Positions 23,844-30,946 of a DNA stretch of 64,000 nt are shown one piece after another; position 1 is the first letter of the stretch; each line of letters starts with the position of its first letter. The notes beneath the pieces were generated by a model. It made no database searches. It was not told where the DNA came from and was given only the letters and a program-made list of their open reading frames with translations. The DNA is from Nesterenkonia aurantiaca (GTDB taxonomy: Bacteria > Actinomycetota > Actinomycetes > Actinomycetales > Micrococcaceae), in the NCBI RefSeq assembly GCF_004364585.1, contig NZ_SOAN01000008.1, forward strand, positions 105,674 through 169,673, read 5' to 3'. The position numbers and the translations under genes were made by a program.

Positions 23844-25244
23844 ATGTCGACCCCAGCAGTTGAGCAGCCCAAGCCCATGGCGAAGATCCCCGCGAAGCAG
23901 ACCGTGCTGGTCACGGTCATCTGCTTCGTGGCCTGGAGCATCGCCGTCTACGACTACATCCTCTTCGGCACCTTGCTGCCGCGCATCGAGGAATCCTTCG
24001 GCTGGACCCAGAGCTTCGCGCTGCTGGTCTCCACCCTGGCCAGCGCGGCGATCTTCATCGTGATCATCATCTTCGGTCCGCTGGTGGACCGGATGGGCCG
24101 GCGCAAAGGCATGATGGCCTCGGTGGGCGGTACCGCTGTCGCCGGTGTCGCCACCGCGGCCGTCCAGGGGGCGACCTCCGTGGTGGCCGTGCGCGGCTTC
24201 ACCGGGCTCGGCCTGGCCGAGCAGAACGTCAACGGCACCTACCTCAATGAGATCTTCGCGCAGACCGAGTCCAAGCGGATCAAGCGCAACCAGGGCTTCT
24301 TCTACTCCCTGGTGCAGTCCGGGTGGCCGGTGGGCGCCCTGTTGGCCGCAGGCTTCGTCGCGCTGACCGCGCACTTCTTCGGCGCGGAGAACTGGCGGGT
24401 CGCGTTCCTGCTCTCGATCATCCCCTCGATCGTCGTCTTCGCCCTGATCTACTTCCTGCTCAAGGAGACCCCTCAGTTCACGACGATGAAGAAGATCCGG
24501 GACCTGCGCAAGGCAGGCAAGCCGGAGGAGGCCGAGGCGCTCTCGGCCGCCACCGGTCTCCGGGTGGAGAAAGAGGTTCCGCTGAAGCGGATCTTCAACG
24601 GCAAGCACCGCCGCAACACCATCGTGCTCTCGCTGGCCTGGACGCTGAACTGGTTCGGCATCGCGACCTTCTCGGTGCTGGGCACCTCGGTGCTGGAGTC
24701 AGGCAAGGGCGTGGACGCCGACAGCGCACTGCTGATGATCGTCGGCGCCAACCTGGTCGGCGCCCTGGGCTACCTCACCCACGGGTTCCTGGGCGATAAG
24801 TTCGGACGCAAGAACGTCGTCGTCGTCGGCTGGCTGATCGCCGGCGTGGCCTTCGCGGTGATGATGCTGGGCCCGAACAACCCTGAATTCGTGCTCCCGC
24901 TCTACATGGTCGGGCTGTTCTTCCTGCTGGGCCCCTACGCCGCGATCATGTACTTCCAGGCCGAATGCTACGACGCCGACTGCCGGGCCACCGGCTCCGC
25001 GTTCATCAGCGCCTTCAGCCAGCCCGGGGCCGTGATCGGCGGGTTCATCCTCACCGCACTGGTGGCCGCCGCCTTCGAGTTCGCCACCGCAGCGCTGGTG
25101 GTGGGCGCGATCGGCACCTTCGTCTCAGGACTGGTGATGCTCTTCGCCAAGAAGGTCGAGACCGATGTCCCGCGCGAGGAGGTGCCGATCCCGGCGCTGC
25201 GCCCCACCGACGAGGTCGTTCAGGCCGCGAGGAGCAACCGATGA
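23844..25244 (+). CDS. MFS transporter (sugar/acid:H+ symporter type)
   Basis: A 466-residue, twelve-helix carrier. The MFS signature between helices 2 and 3 is GPLVDRMGRRKG, its repeat in the second half is GFLGDKFGRKN, and helix 4 carries RGFTGLGLAEQNVNGTYLNE. A cytoplasmic loop of about 60 charged residues divides the two six-helix halves. The pattern fits proton symporters for organic acids and related small molecules. Its stop overlaps the next SDR start by 4 nt (ATGA), so uptake is coupled to the catabolic enzymes of the operon. Substrate unknown, possibly an imide or carboxylic acid. Confidence 0.85.
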   Translation: MSTPAVEQPKPMAKIPAKQTVLVTVICFVAWSIAVYDYILFGTLLPRIEESFGWTQSFALLVSTLASAAIFIVIIIFGPLVDRMGRRKGMMASVGGTAVAGVATAAVQGATSVVAVRGFTGLGLAEQNVNGTYLNEIFAQTESKRIKRNQGFFYSLVQSGWPVGALLAAGFVALTAHFFGAENWRVAFLLSIIPSIVVFALIYFLLKETPQFTTMKKIRDLRKAGKPEEAEALSAATGLRVEKEVPLKRIFNGKHRRNTIVLSLAWTLNWFGIATFSVLGTSVLESGKGVDADSALLMIVGANLVGALGYLTHGFLGDKFGRKNVVVVGWLIAGVAFAVMMLGPNNPEFVLPLYMVGLFFLLGPYAAIMYFQAECYDADCRATGSAFISAFSQPGAVIGGFILTALVAAAFEFATAALVVGAIGTFVSGLVMLFAKKVETDVPREEVPIPALRPTDEVVQAARSNR

Positions 25245-26023
25245 CCGCAGAGAACACAGCCACCGCGGCGCCGGTCACCGTGATCAGCGGGGCCGCCTCC
25301 GGGATCGGGCGCTCCACCGCGGAGTACCTGGCCGGCAAGGGTCACCGGGTGGTGATCGGTCACTTCGGCAAGGACCCGCATGACCCGCAGGAGACCCTCG
25401 ACCTGGTGACCGCGGCCGGGGGAGAGGGCGTGATCCTGGACCTCGATGTCAGCTCCACCGCGTCCACCGACGCGTTCATCGCCGCGGCGGTGGGCCATTA
25501 CGGGACCGTGGATCATGTGGTGGCCAACGCCGGGATCCTGCGCCAGGCGCCGTTCGCTCAGATGGACGACGCCAGCTGGGACGAGCTGCTGCAGGTGGAC
25601 CTGCATGGCGTGATGCGACTGGTCCGGGCCTCCCTGCCGCACCTGGGGCAGGGGAGCTCGATCGTGGCGACCTCCTCGATCGTGGGCAGCTACTACGGCT
25701 GGGCCGAACATGCCCACTACGCCGCCGCGAAGGCCGGGGTCATCGGGCTCACCCGCAGCCTGGCGGTGGAGTTCGGACCGCGCGGGATCCGCGCGAATGC
25801 GGTCATCCCCGGGCTGATCGAAACTCCGCAGTCGCTGGACTCGGTGAACTCACTGGGCCCCGAGGGGCTGAAGGCCGCAGGGGACTATATCCCCTGGGGT
25901 CGGGTGGGCAGACCTGAGGAGGTGGCCAGCGTGATCGGTTTCCTGCTTTCGGCCGATGCGAACTACCTGACCGGACAAGAACTCACGGTCGACGGCGGCC
26001 TGACCGTCGCGATGAGAGGCTGA
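25241..26023 (+). CDS. Short-chain dehydrogenase/reductase (first of two)
   Basis: A 260-residue classical SDR. It has the cofactor motif ISGAASGIGRSTAE, the structural NAG in VVANAGIL, the catalytic Ser in ATSSIVGSYYG and the YAAAK catalytic pair (HYAAAKAG). The C-terminal ELTVDGGL is the usual SDR ending. It begins inside the stop of the MFS gene and ends 5 nt before the second SDR. Reduction or oxidation of an alcohol/ketone intermediate of the transported compound is likely. The acidic/basic context after the cofactor loop does not settle NAD or NADP. Confidence 0.88.
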   Translation: MTAENTATAAPVTVISGAASGIGRSTAEYLAGKGHRVVIGHFGKDPHDPQETLDLVTAAGGEGVILDLDVSSTASTDAFIAAAVGHYGTVDHVVANAGILRQAPFAQMDDASWDELLQVDLHGVMRLVRASLPHLGQGSSIVATSSIVGSYYGWAEHAHYAAAKAGVIGLTRSLAVEFGPRGIRANAVIPGLIETPQSLDSVNSLGPEGLKAAGDYIPWGRVGRPEEVASVIGFLLSADANYLTGQELTVDGGLTVAMRG

Positions 26024-26028
26024 GGTTG

Positions 26029-26841
26029 ATGAGCACTGAGGTAGCGCAGATCCCGGGCGCCGGGATTCCGAACTACGGCAACATCCTCGCCGGGCGCACC
26101 GCCCTGGTCACCGGGGCAGCCAGCGGCATCGGGGAGGCTATCGCGGCCCACCTGAGTGCTGCTGGCGCCCGGGTGGCGCTGGCCGACCGCTCGGCGAGGG
26201 TCACCGAGGTCTCCGCCGCATTGAACGCCCGCACTGGGGCCGACGGCACTGTGGCAGACACCGTGCCGATCATCTTCGACGCCGCCTCCGAGGAGGCTGT
26301 GGACGCTGGGGTGGCGGAGACGATCGAGGCACTGGGCCGGATCGACACCCTGGTCACCTGCCACGGGATCCTCACGGAATCTCCCTTGGCGCAGATGAGC
26401 CTGGCCACCTGGCAGGAGACGCTGAGTGTGGATCTGACCAGCGTCTTCCTGCTCAACCGAGCGGTGCTGGCCGGGATGCTCGAACGCGGCGACGGGCGGA
26501 TCATCAACGTGGCCTCCCAGCTCGGGCAGAAGGGCGGGTCTGGGATGGCGCACTACGCCGCAGCCAAGGCCGGGGTGATCGCGATGACCAAATCCCTGGC
26601 CCGGGAGGTCTCCGGCGACGGGGTGCTGGTCAACGCCATCGCCCCCGGGCCCATCGAGACCCCGATGGTCGCCGGGATCAGCGAGGACTGGAAGATTCAG
26701 AAGCGCGCCGAGCTGCCCCTGGGCCGTTTCGGCACGGTGGACGAGGTGGCGCCCACCGCGGTGATGCTGGCCTCCTCCCCGGGCGGCAACATCTACGTGG
26801 GCCAGACCCTGGGACCGAACAGCGGAGACGTGATGCTCTGA
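26029..26841 (+). CDS. Short-chain dehydrogenase/reductase (second of two)
   Basis: A 270-residue SDR from ATG 26029; a TTG codon directly before it could also serve. Cofactor motif VTGAASGIGEAIAA followed by LADRS (the Asp favours NAD), CHGIL in place of NAG, catalytic Ser in NVASQLGQKGG and HYAAAKAGVIAM. It is only moderately similar to the preceding SDR, so the pair is not a recent duplication and may carry out consecutive steps. The stop overlaps the following small gene by 1 nt (TGATG). Confidence 0.87.
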   Translation: MSTEVAQIPGAGIPNYGNILAGRTALVTGAASGIGEAIAAHLSAAGARVALADRSARVTEVSAALNARTGADGTVADTVPIIFDAASEEAVDAGVAETIEALGRIDTLVTCHGILTESPLAQMSLATWQETLSVDLTSVFLLNRAVLAGMLERGDGRIINVASQLGQKGGSGMAHYAAAKAGVIAMTKSLAREVSGDGVLVNAIAPGPIETPMVAGISEDWKIQKRAELPLGRFGTVDEVAPTAVMLASSPGGNIYVGQTLGPNSGDVML

Positions 26842-27317
26842 TGTGCGGCGGCTGTGGCGTGGCGCGGCAGGACTGGGCCGGACCCATCCTGTCCAGCTCC
26901 CACGCCAAACCCCTGGTGGCTCGCCTGCTCTCCGGTGTCGCAACCGGGCTGAGTGTGCGAGCCACCGGGGTCGGCTGGACCGTGACCCAGCCCGGGCGGC
27001 CGGTCACCGTGCACACCAGTGGGCTCGCGCTGCTGGATCAGGTGTCTGCATGGCTGGTGTCCCGGGGCGTGAGCGCTTCGGCGGTGACGTCCGCGCTGGA
27101 GACCGCGCCGGATCACCGCGCGGTGCACGTGACTCGGGAGATGTTCCCTGCCGCCAGGACGGAAAGTCTCGAGGGTGGCGCGCAGGCGGTCCCCTCCACG
27201 CAGTTGGTGCCGACGTTGCTGGTTGCGGCACTCGGGATCCGGATGGATCCAGGCGGCGTCGAGCAGCGGCTGGTGCTCCAGGACGCGGAGGAGTCCTGGA
27301 CGCTCCGAGTCGACTGA
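26841..27317 (+). CDS. Small protein of unknown function with N-terminal CGGCG motif
   Basis: A 158-residue protein that I do not recognise. Its first residues are MCGGCGVARQDWAGP, with two Cys spaced C-x2-C, followed by an alpha/beta-looking sequence (GLSVRATGVGWTVTQPGRPVTVHT) and a Leu-rich C-terminus. Start codon ATG 26841 overlaps the SDR stop by 1 nt, which strongly implies coupled translation and a role in the same pathway. No transmembrane helix is seen. A metal or Fe-S linked accessory role for the two Cys is possible but unproven. Confidence 0.65.
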   Translation: MCGGCGVARQDWAGPILSSSHAKPLVARLLSGVATGLSVRATGVGWTVTQPGRPVTVHTSGLALLDQVSAWLVSRGVSASAVTSALETAPDHRAVHVTREMFPAARTESLEGGAQAVPSTQLVPTLLVAALGIRMDPGGVEQRLVLQDAEESWTLRVD

Positions 27318-27463
27318 ACCTCCGCCGTCGTCTCAGGGGCCTCCCGGGGCGAGGAACTGATCCCGGGTTGTTTCCCAGGGAGGTGAACTCTGGTAGGCAT
27401 GAACCTAGTAGTCCGCCCTGACGTCACTGCCTGCCGGCAAGTCACCCGCCACAAGGAGACACC

Positions 27464-28522
27464 GTGTCCAAGAATGAGAACAACGCCCACCGGCTCGATG
27501 TCCCGCTAAATGGTGTTCGCGGGCCCAAGGGTGCGAAGAAGACCCCGTTCGAGGGCGACCCCCGCACGCTCTGGCGGGTGAACCAGTACCCATCCCCGTT
27601 CACGCTCGCAGACGTTCCGACTCGCGAGAAGATCGGGTTCAAGGGCAAGAAGGACGACGGGGAGGAGGCGCTCGCCGAACGCTCGGCGATGCTCGCGGAT
27701 CTGCAGGAGCTGATGTGGGCCCATGTGGTCGCCGCCTCCGAGGCGGACCAGTGGGAGGTCGCTAAGGCCATCGCCGGACGGGTTCCGCGTCGGACCCCGC
27801 AGGAGAAGGCCCGCCGCGAGGAGCTGTTCTCACCCGAGGTGGAGACTGCGCTGAACAACCTGGACCGTGGCCCGAGGATTCTGCTGGTGCTGCAGGGCAT
27901 GGACGCTTCCGGAAAGGGCGGGGTGGTCAAGCAGGTGGTCAGCTCGATGGACCCGATGGGTATCGAGGTGGCCGGATTCGGGAAACCCACCCCGGAGGAG
28001 CAGCGCGAGCATTACCTGGAGCGCATCATCCGGCGCCTGCCGCGGCCAGGTCTCGTGGGCGTCTTCGACCGGTCCCACTACGAGGATGTGCTGGTGCCCA
28101 GCATCACCGGCAGCGAAAGCCCGGAAGAGATCGAGCGTCGCATCGAGGCGCTGATCCTCTTCGAACGCGAACTGGTCCGGCTGGGCTTCGTCATCATCAA
28201 GGTCAAGCTGCTCATCTCCCAGGAGGAGCAGCTGGACCGGCTGGTCTCCCGGCTGGACCGTAAGGAGAAGCACTGGAAGTACGACCCCTCCGACGCCGAC
28301 GCGCGGGCCGAGTTCGACACGTATCAGGAGCTCTACTCGCGGGTCATGGAAGCCACCGACGCCGACCACGCCCCCTGGCACGCGATCGGAGCGGACCGGA
28401 AGTGGTACTCCCGGCTGGCGGTCCAGGAGCTGCTGATCGCAGCGTTCTCAGACCTGAAGCTGCGCTGGCCCGCCGCGGACTACGACGTGGAGGCCGAGCG
28501 GGAGCGGCTGCTGAAGTCCTGA
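27464..28522 (+). CDS. ppk2: Polyphosphate kinase 2 family protein
   Basis: A 352-residue protein from GTG 27464 (AAGGAGA upstream). PPK2 motifs are complete: Walker A LQGMDASGKGGVVK near residue 145, Walker B GVFDRSHYEDVL near 200, and the lid RLDRKEKHWKYDPSD near 265. PPK2 enzymes transfer phosphate from polyphosphate to nucleotides. The N-terminal 115 residues form a longer extension than in minimal PPK2 and may be the actinobacterial subfamily type. It stands alone between the LacI-controlled operon and a DUF805 gene. Which nucleotide it prefers cannot be read from the sequence. Confidence 0.9.
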   Translation: MSKNENNAHRLDVPLNGVRGPKGAKKTPFEGDPRTLWRVNQYPSPFTLADVPTREKIGFKGKKDDGEEALAERSAMLADLQELMWAHVVAASEADQWEVAKAIAGRVPRRTPQEKARREELFSPEVETALNNLDRGPRILLVLQGMDASGKGGVVKQVVSSMDPMGIEVAGFGKPTPEEQREHYLERIIRRLPRPGLVGVFDRSHYEDVLVPSITGSESPEEIERRIEALILFERELVRLGFVIIKVKLLISQEEQLDRLVSRLDRKEKHWKYDPSDADARAEFDTYQELYSRVMEATDADHAPWHAIGADRKWYSRLAVQELLIAAFSDLKLRWPAADYDVEAERERLLKS

Positions 28523-28546
28523 GGTCTCACTGACGAGGCGGAGAGC

Positions 28547-29080
28547 CTAAGGGAGGGTGCGTCCTGCATTCTGGGCCTCGGGTGCTGGTTCCGTCGGGTA
28601 CTCCCAAGCTCGGATGTGCTTCTCAGGCCGAGTCGGCAGGATCATCAGGATTATAAGGACGATTGGGCCGACGAAGGGGATCAGCACCAGGAAGTACGTG
28701 GGTCCTGGGAGTCCCGCGTCATGCAACCTGCGCCAGCTCAGTGCAAGCATCGGAATAAACGTCAGGAGGCCCCAGATGAACGCGCCGAGCGCGCTCGCCA
28801 GGACCAGGCCTTCGACGTTTCCGGTGCCCTCCGTCAGGTCGAAGCGTCCGAGGGTGGGGTCGTAGGTGCGCAGGTAGGGGATCGAGATCACGCCGGTGAC
28901 GACGTTCGTGAAGAGCTGCACCCACCAGTATTCGCTGCGCGAGGCGTACCCCTTGAAGTGCGTGTACTTGCCGAAGAAGCGCCGCACGGCTTGGCCCAGC
29001 GTGGCGCCGTAGAGCGGCTCATCTAATGGGGGAACGGAGGTGGGGGTGGTCTGGGATGGATCGGTGCTGTAGCTGCTCAC
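28547..29080 (-). CDS. DUF805-family membrane protein
   Basis: A 177-residue membrane protein. After a Thr/Pro-rich cytoplasmic start comes the DUF805 signature: KYTHFKGYASRSEYWWVQLF, then further on LSWRRLHDAGLPG and a last pair of helices (FLVLIPFVGPIVLIILMIL). Four hydrophobic segments are seen. DUF805 proteins are found beside many unrelated genes and their function is not established. It converges with the PPK2 gene; the long gap upstream belongs mainly to the riboswitch-controlled operon. Confidence 0.88.
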   Translation of the reverse strand: MSSYSTDPSQTTPTSVPPLDEPLYGATLGQAVRRFFGKYTHFKGYASRSEYWWVQLFTNVVTGVISIPYLRTYDPTLGRFDLTEGTGNVEGLVLASALGAFIWGLLTFIPMLALSWRRLHDAGLPGPTYFLVLIPFVGPIVLIILMILPTRPEKHIRAWEYPTEPAPEAQNAGRTLP

Positions 29081-29270
29081 GGTTACTCACTCCGGTGTCG
29101 ACGCTCAGGTATGTTCAACCCTACGGTGCATCGCGCTGGTCTGGGAAGACCCGTGGAATGCGGGTGAGCTCGATGTTTGAGTGTCAGTCAGGGATTTGAC
29201 CGGGTGCGACTCCGGTCGCAGGGAGCCCATCCTCAACGTGTCGATATATGTCAGTAAATATGATCAAGTC

Positions 29271-29299
29271 TTGCACTTGGAATGAGTGCGTTCTACGCT
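29271..29299 (+). promoter_or_regulatory. Sigma70-like promoter of the riboswitch-controlled sulfur operon
   Basis: TTGCAC at 29271-29276, a 17 nt spacer and TACGCT at 29294-29299 form a good vegetative promoter. A start site near 29306 would begin transcription just ahead of the riboswitch P1 stem, an ideal arrangement. A small inverted repeat, CAAGT-5-ACTTG (29265-29279), overlaps the -35 box and might be a repressor site. The 190 nt between the DUF805 start and this promoter show only a short GACCGG/CCGGTC hairpin and no other feature I can name. Confidence 0.65.
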
Positions 29300-29307
29300 G
29301 AACCAAG

Positions 29308-29413
29308 GAATCACGAGTTCCGGACGAAAGCCCTGGCTGTCCGGACAGCAACCCTCTCACCGTAGTGGGGTGCTCCAGGTGATGATTCGGCCCGGTGTCA
29401 CAACCGTCCCGGG
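29308..29413 (+). promoter_or_regulatory. SAM-IV-like S-adenosylmethionine riboswitch
   Basis: The core reads GCAACCCTCTCACC...GTGGGGTGCTCCAGGTGATG, close to the SAM-I/IV clan core. Helices can be drawn: P1 GAATCA (29308-29313) with TGATTC (29383-29388); P2 CCGGAC (29320-29325) with GTCCGG (29339-29344); P3 CCC (29352-29354) with GGG (29368-29370) plus CAC/GTG; a pseudoknot CCTGG (29332-29336) with CCAGG (29375-29379); and a downstream hairpin CCCGG (29391-29395) with CCGGG (29409-29413). SAM-IV elements occur in actinobacteria upstream of sulfur genes. High SAM should shut off the flavin monooxygenase/ABC operon. Assignment to SAM-IV or the SAM-I/IV variant is by memory; the part to 29491 is the expression platform. 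Confidence 0.8.
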
Positions 29414-29491
29414 CAAGTACGGTGCCTGCGCATCCGCCCCGAGCACGGGACGCTGCGCGGTGCCACGGTCCGAAAGAGACGTGGAAACCTC

Positions 29492-30880
29492 ATGCCTGAC
29501 AGCAACTCCGCCCCCACTCCGCTGCACTTCAACGCCTTCGTGATGAACACGAACAGCCACATCCATCACGGCCAGTGGCGGCGCGAGGATGCCCACCAGA
29601 CGGAGTTCACCGATGTGGACACCTGGGTCAATCTGGCCAAGATCCTGGAGGCGGCAAAGTTCGACGCCATGTTCTTCGCCGACGTCTCCGGCCACTACGG
29701 GGACTCAGATGCCGACTACTCGGTCTACCTCAACGAGGGCCTGCAGATCCCGTCCAATGATCCAACCGTGCTGCTCGGCGCGCTCGCCGTGGTGACGGAG
29801 AACATCGGCCTGGCCACAACCTCCAACGTCTTCCAGTCCCACCCGTTCCAGTTCGCCCGGCAGATCTCCACACTGGACCACATCTCCAAGGGTCGGATCG
29901 CCTGGAACATCGTCACCGGGATGCAGGACAACGGCTCACGCAACTACGGCATGCCGCGATTGACCGAGCACTCCGAGCGCTACCGCTGGGCCGACGAATA
30001 CGTCGATGTGACCTACAAGCTCTGGGAAGGCTCCTGGGACGAGGGTGCAGTGATCAACGACCGCGCGGGATCCCGGTACTCAGACCCGGCCAAGGTGCAC
30101 AAGATCTACCACCAGGGCGAGCGCTACTCGGTGGAAGGCCCACATCTGCCCTCACCCTCACCCCAGCGCACCCCGGTCCTGTTCCAGGCCGGCTCCTCCG
30201 TCTCTGGTCGCGACTTCGCGTCACGCAACGCCGAAGCCGTCTTCTTGGGGGCGCCGAACCCAGAAGTCGCCAAGGCGCAGATCGAAGACACCCGTGCCCG
30301 GGCCGTGGAAGCCGGACGCGCCCCAGAGGACATCAAGTTCTTCCAGGGGCTGAGCTTCATCATCGGTGACACCGAAGAAGAGGCGCAGCGAAAGCTCAAG
30401 GAAGCCGAAGAGTTCGTCTCGCTGGACGGCTACCTCGCGCATGCTGCCCTGGTGGATCCCGACGGACGCGTCTACCCGCCCGAGACGCCTCTGAAGGACG
30501 TGCAGACCAACACCCGGCGCGGATTCACCGAATGGGCTTCCAAGACGATCACCGATCGTGAACCGCTGGTGGCGGATATCGCCTGGCGTTCCAACCGCAG
30601 CAACCGGATCGTCGGCACGCCTGAGCAGATCGCTGACCAGCTGGAGGCGTGGCAGGCCGCCGGCATCGACGGGGTCAACGTCGTCAATTGGGTGATCCCC
30701 GGATCCTTCCAGGAGTTCGCCGAGAAGGTGCTGCCGGTGCTGCGCGATCGCGGACTGGCTCAGCGCGAATACACTCCGGGCACGCTGCGGCAGAAGCTCT
30801 TCGGCCGTGATCGGCTGCCCGCGACCCACCCCGGCGCCCGCTACCGCGGAGCCTTCGCGCAGGTCCCAGCGACTGTCTGA
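29492..30880 (+). CDS. LLM-class flavin-dependent monooxygenase (NtaA/SnaA/DszA type)
   Basis: A 462-residue bacterial-luciferase-like monooxygenase. The typical start (LHFNAFVMNTNSHIHHGQWR), FADVSGHYG, the NTA/DszA-family SRNYGMP segment near 150 and VLFQAGSSVSGRDFASRNAEAVF support the NtaA/SnaA/DszA/SsuD-like group. Such enzymes use FMNH2 from a separate reductase to cleave C-S, C-N or similar bonds. It is the first gene after a SAM-sensing riboswitch and before an ABC importer, so liberation of sulfur from an organosulfur compound is the most likely job. No flavin reductase gene lies in the operon; the reductase must come from elsewhere. Start ATG 29492 has a weak GGAAA ribosome site. Confidence 0.87.
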   Translation: MPDSNSAPTPLHFNAFVMNTNSHIHHGQWRREDAHQTEFTDVDTWVNLAKILEAAKFDAMFFADVSGHYGDSDADYSVYLNEGLQIPSNDPTVLLGALAVVTENIGLATTSNVFQSHPFQFARQISTLDHISKGRIAWNIVTGMQDNGSRNYGMPRLTEHSERYRWADEYVDVTYKLWEGSWDEGAVINDRAGSRYSDPAKVHKIYHQGERYSVEGPHLPSPSPQRTPVLFQAGSSVSGRDFASRNAEAVFLGAPNPEVAKAQIEDTRARAVEAGRAPEDIKFFQGLSFIIGDTEEEAQRKLKEAEEFVSLDGYLAHAALVDPDGRVYPPETPLKDVQTNTRRGFTEWASKTITDREPLVADIAWRSNRSNRIVGTPEQIADQLEAWQAAGIDGVNVVNWVIPGSFQEFAEKVLPVLRDRGLAQREYTPGTLRQKLFGRDRLPATHPGARYRGAFAQVPATV

Positions 30881-30946
30881 TCTGTGACGTCCCGGGCCAC
30901 TCGCGCCCACGTCCTCTCTGCTTGAACCACTCCGAGAAGGAGCACC

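Noticed and set aside
27318..27463. Possible terminator or regulatory RNA between the small Cys protein and ppk2
   Set aside because: Several short GC-rich repeats occur but no stem longer than 5-6 bp with sensible position could be drawn.
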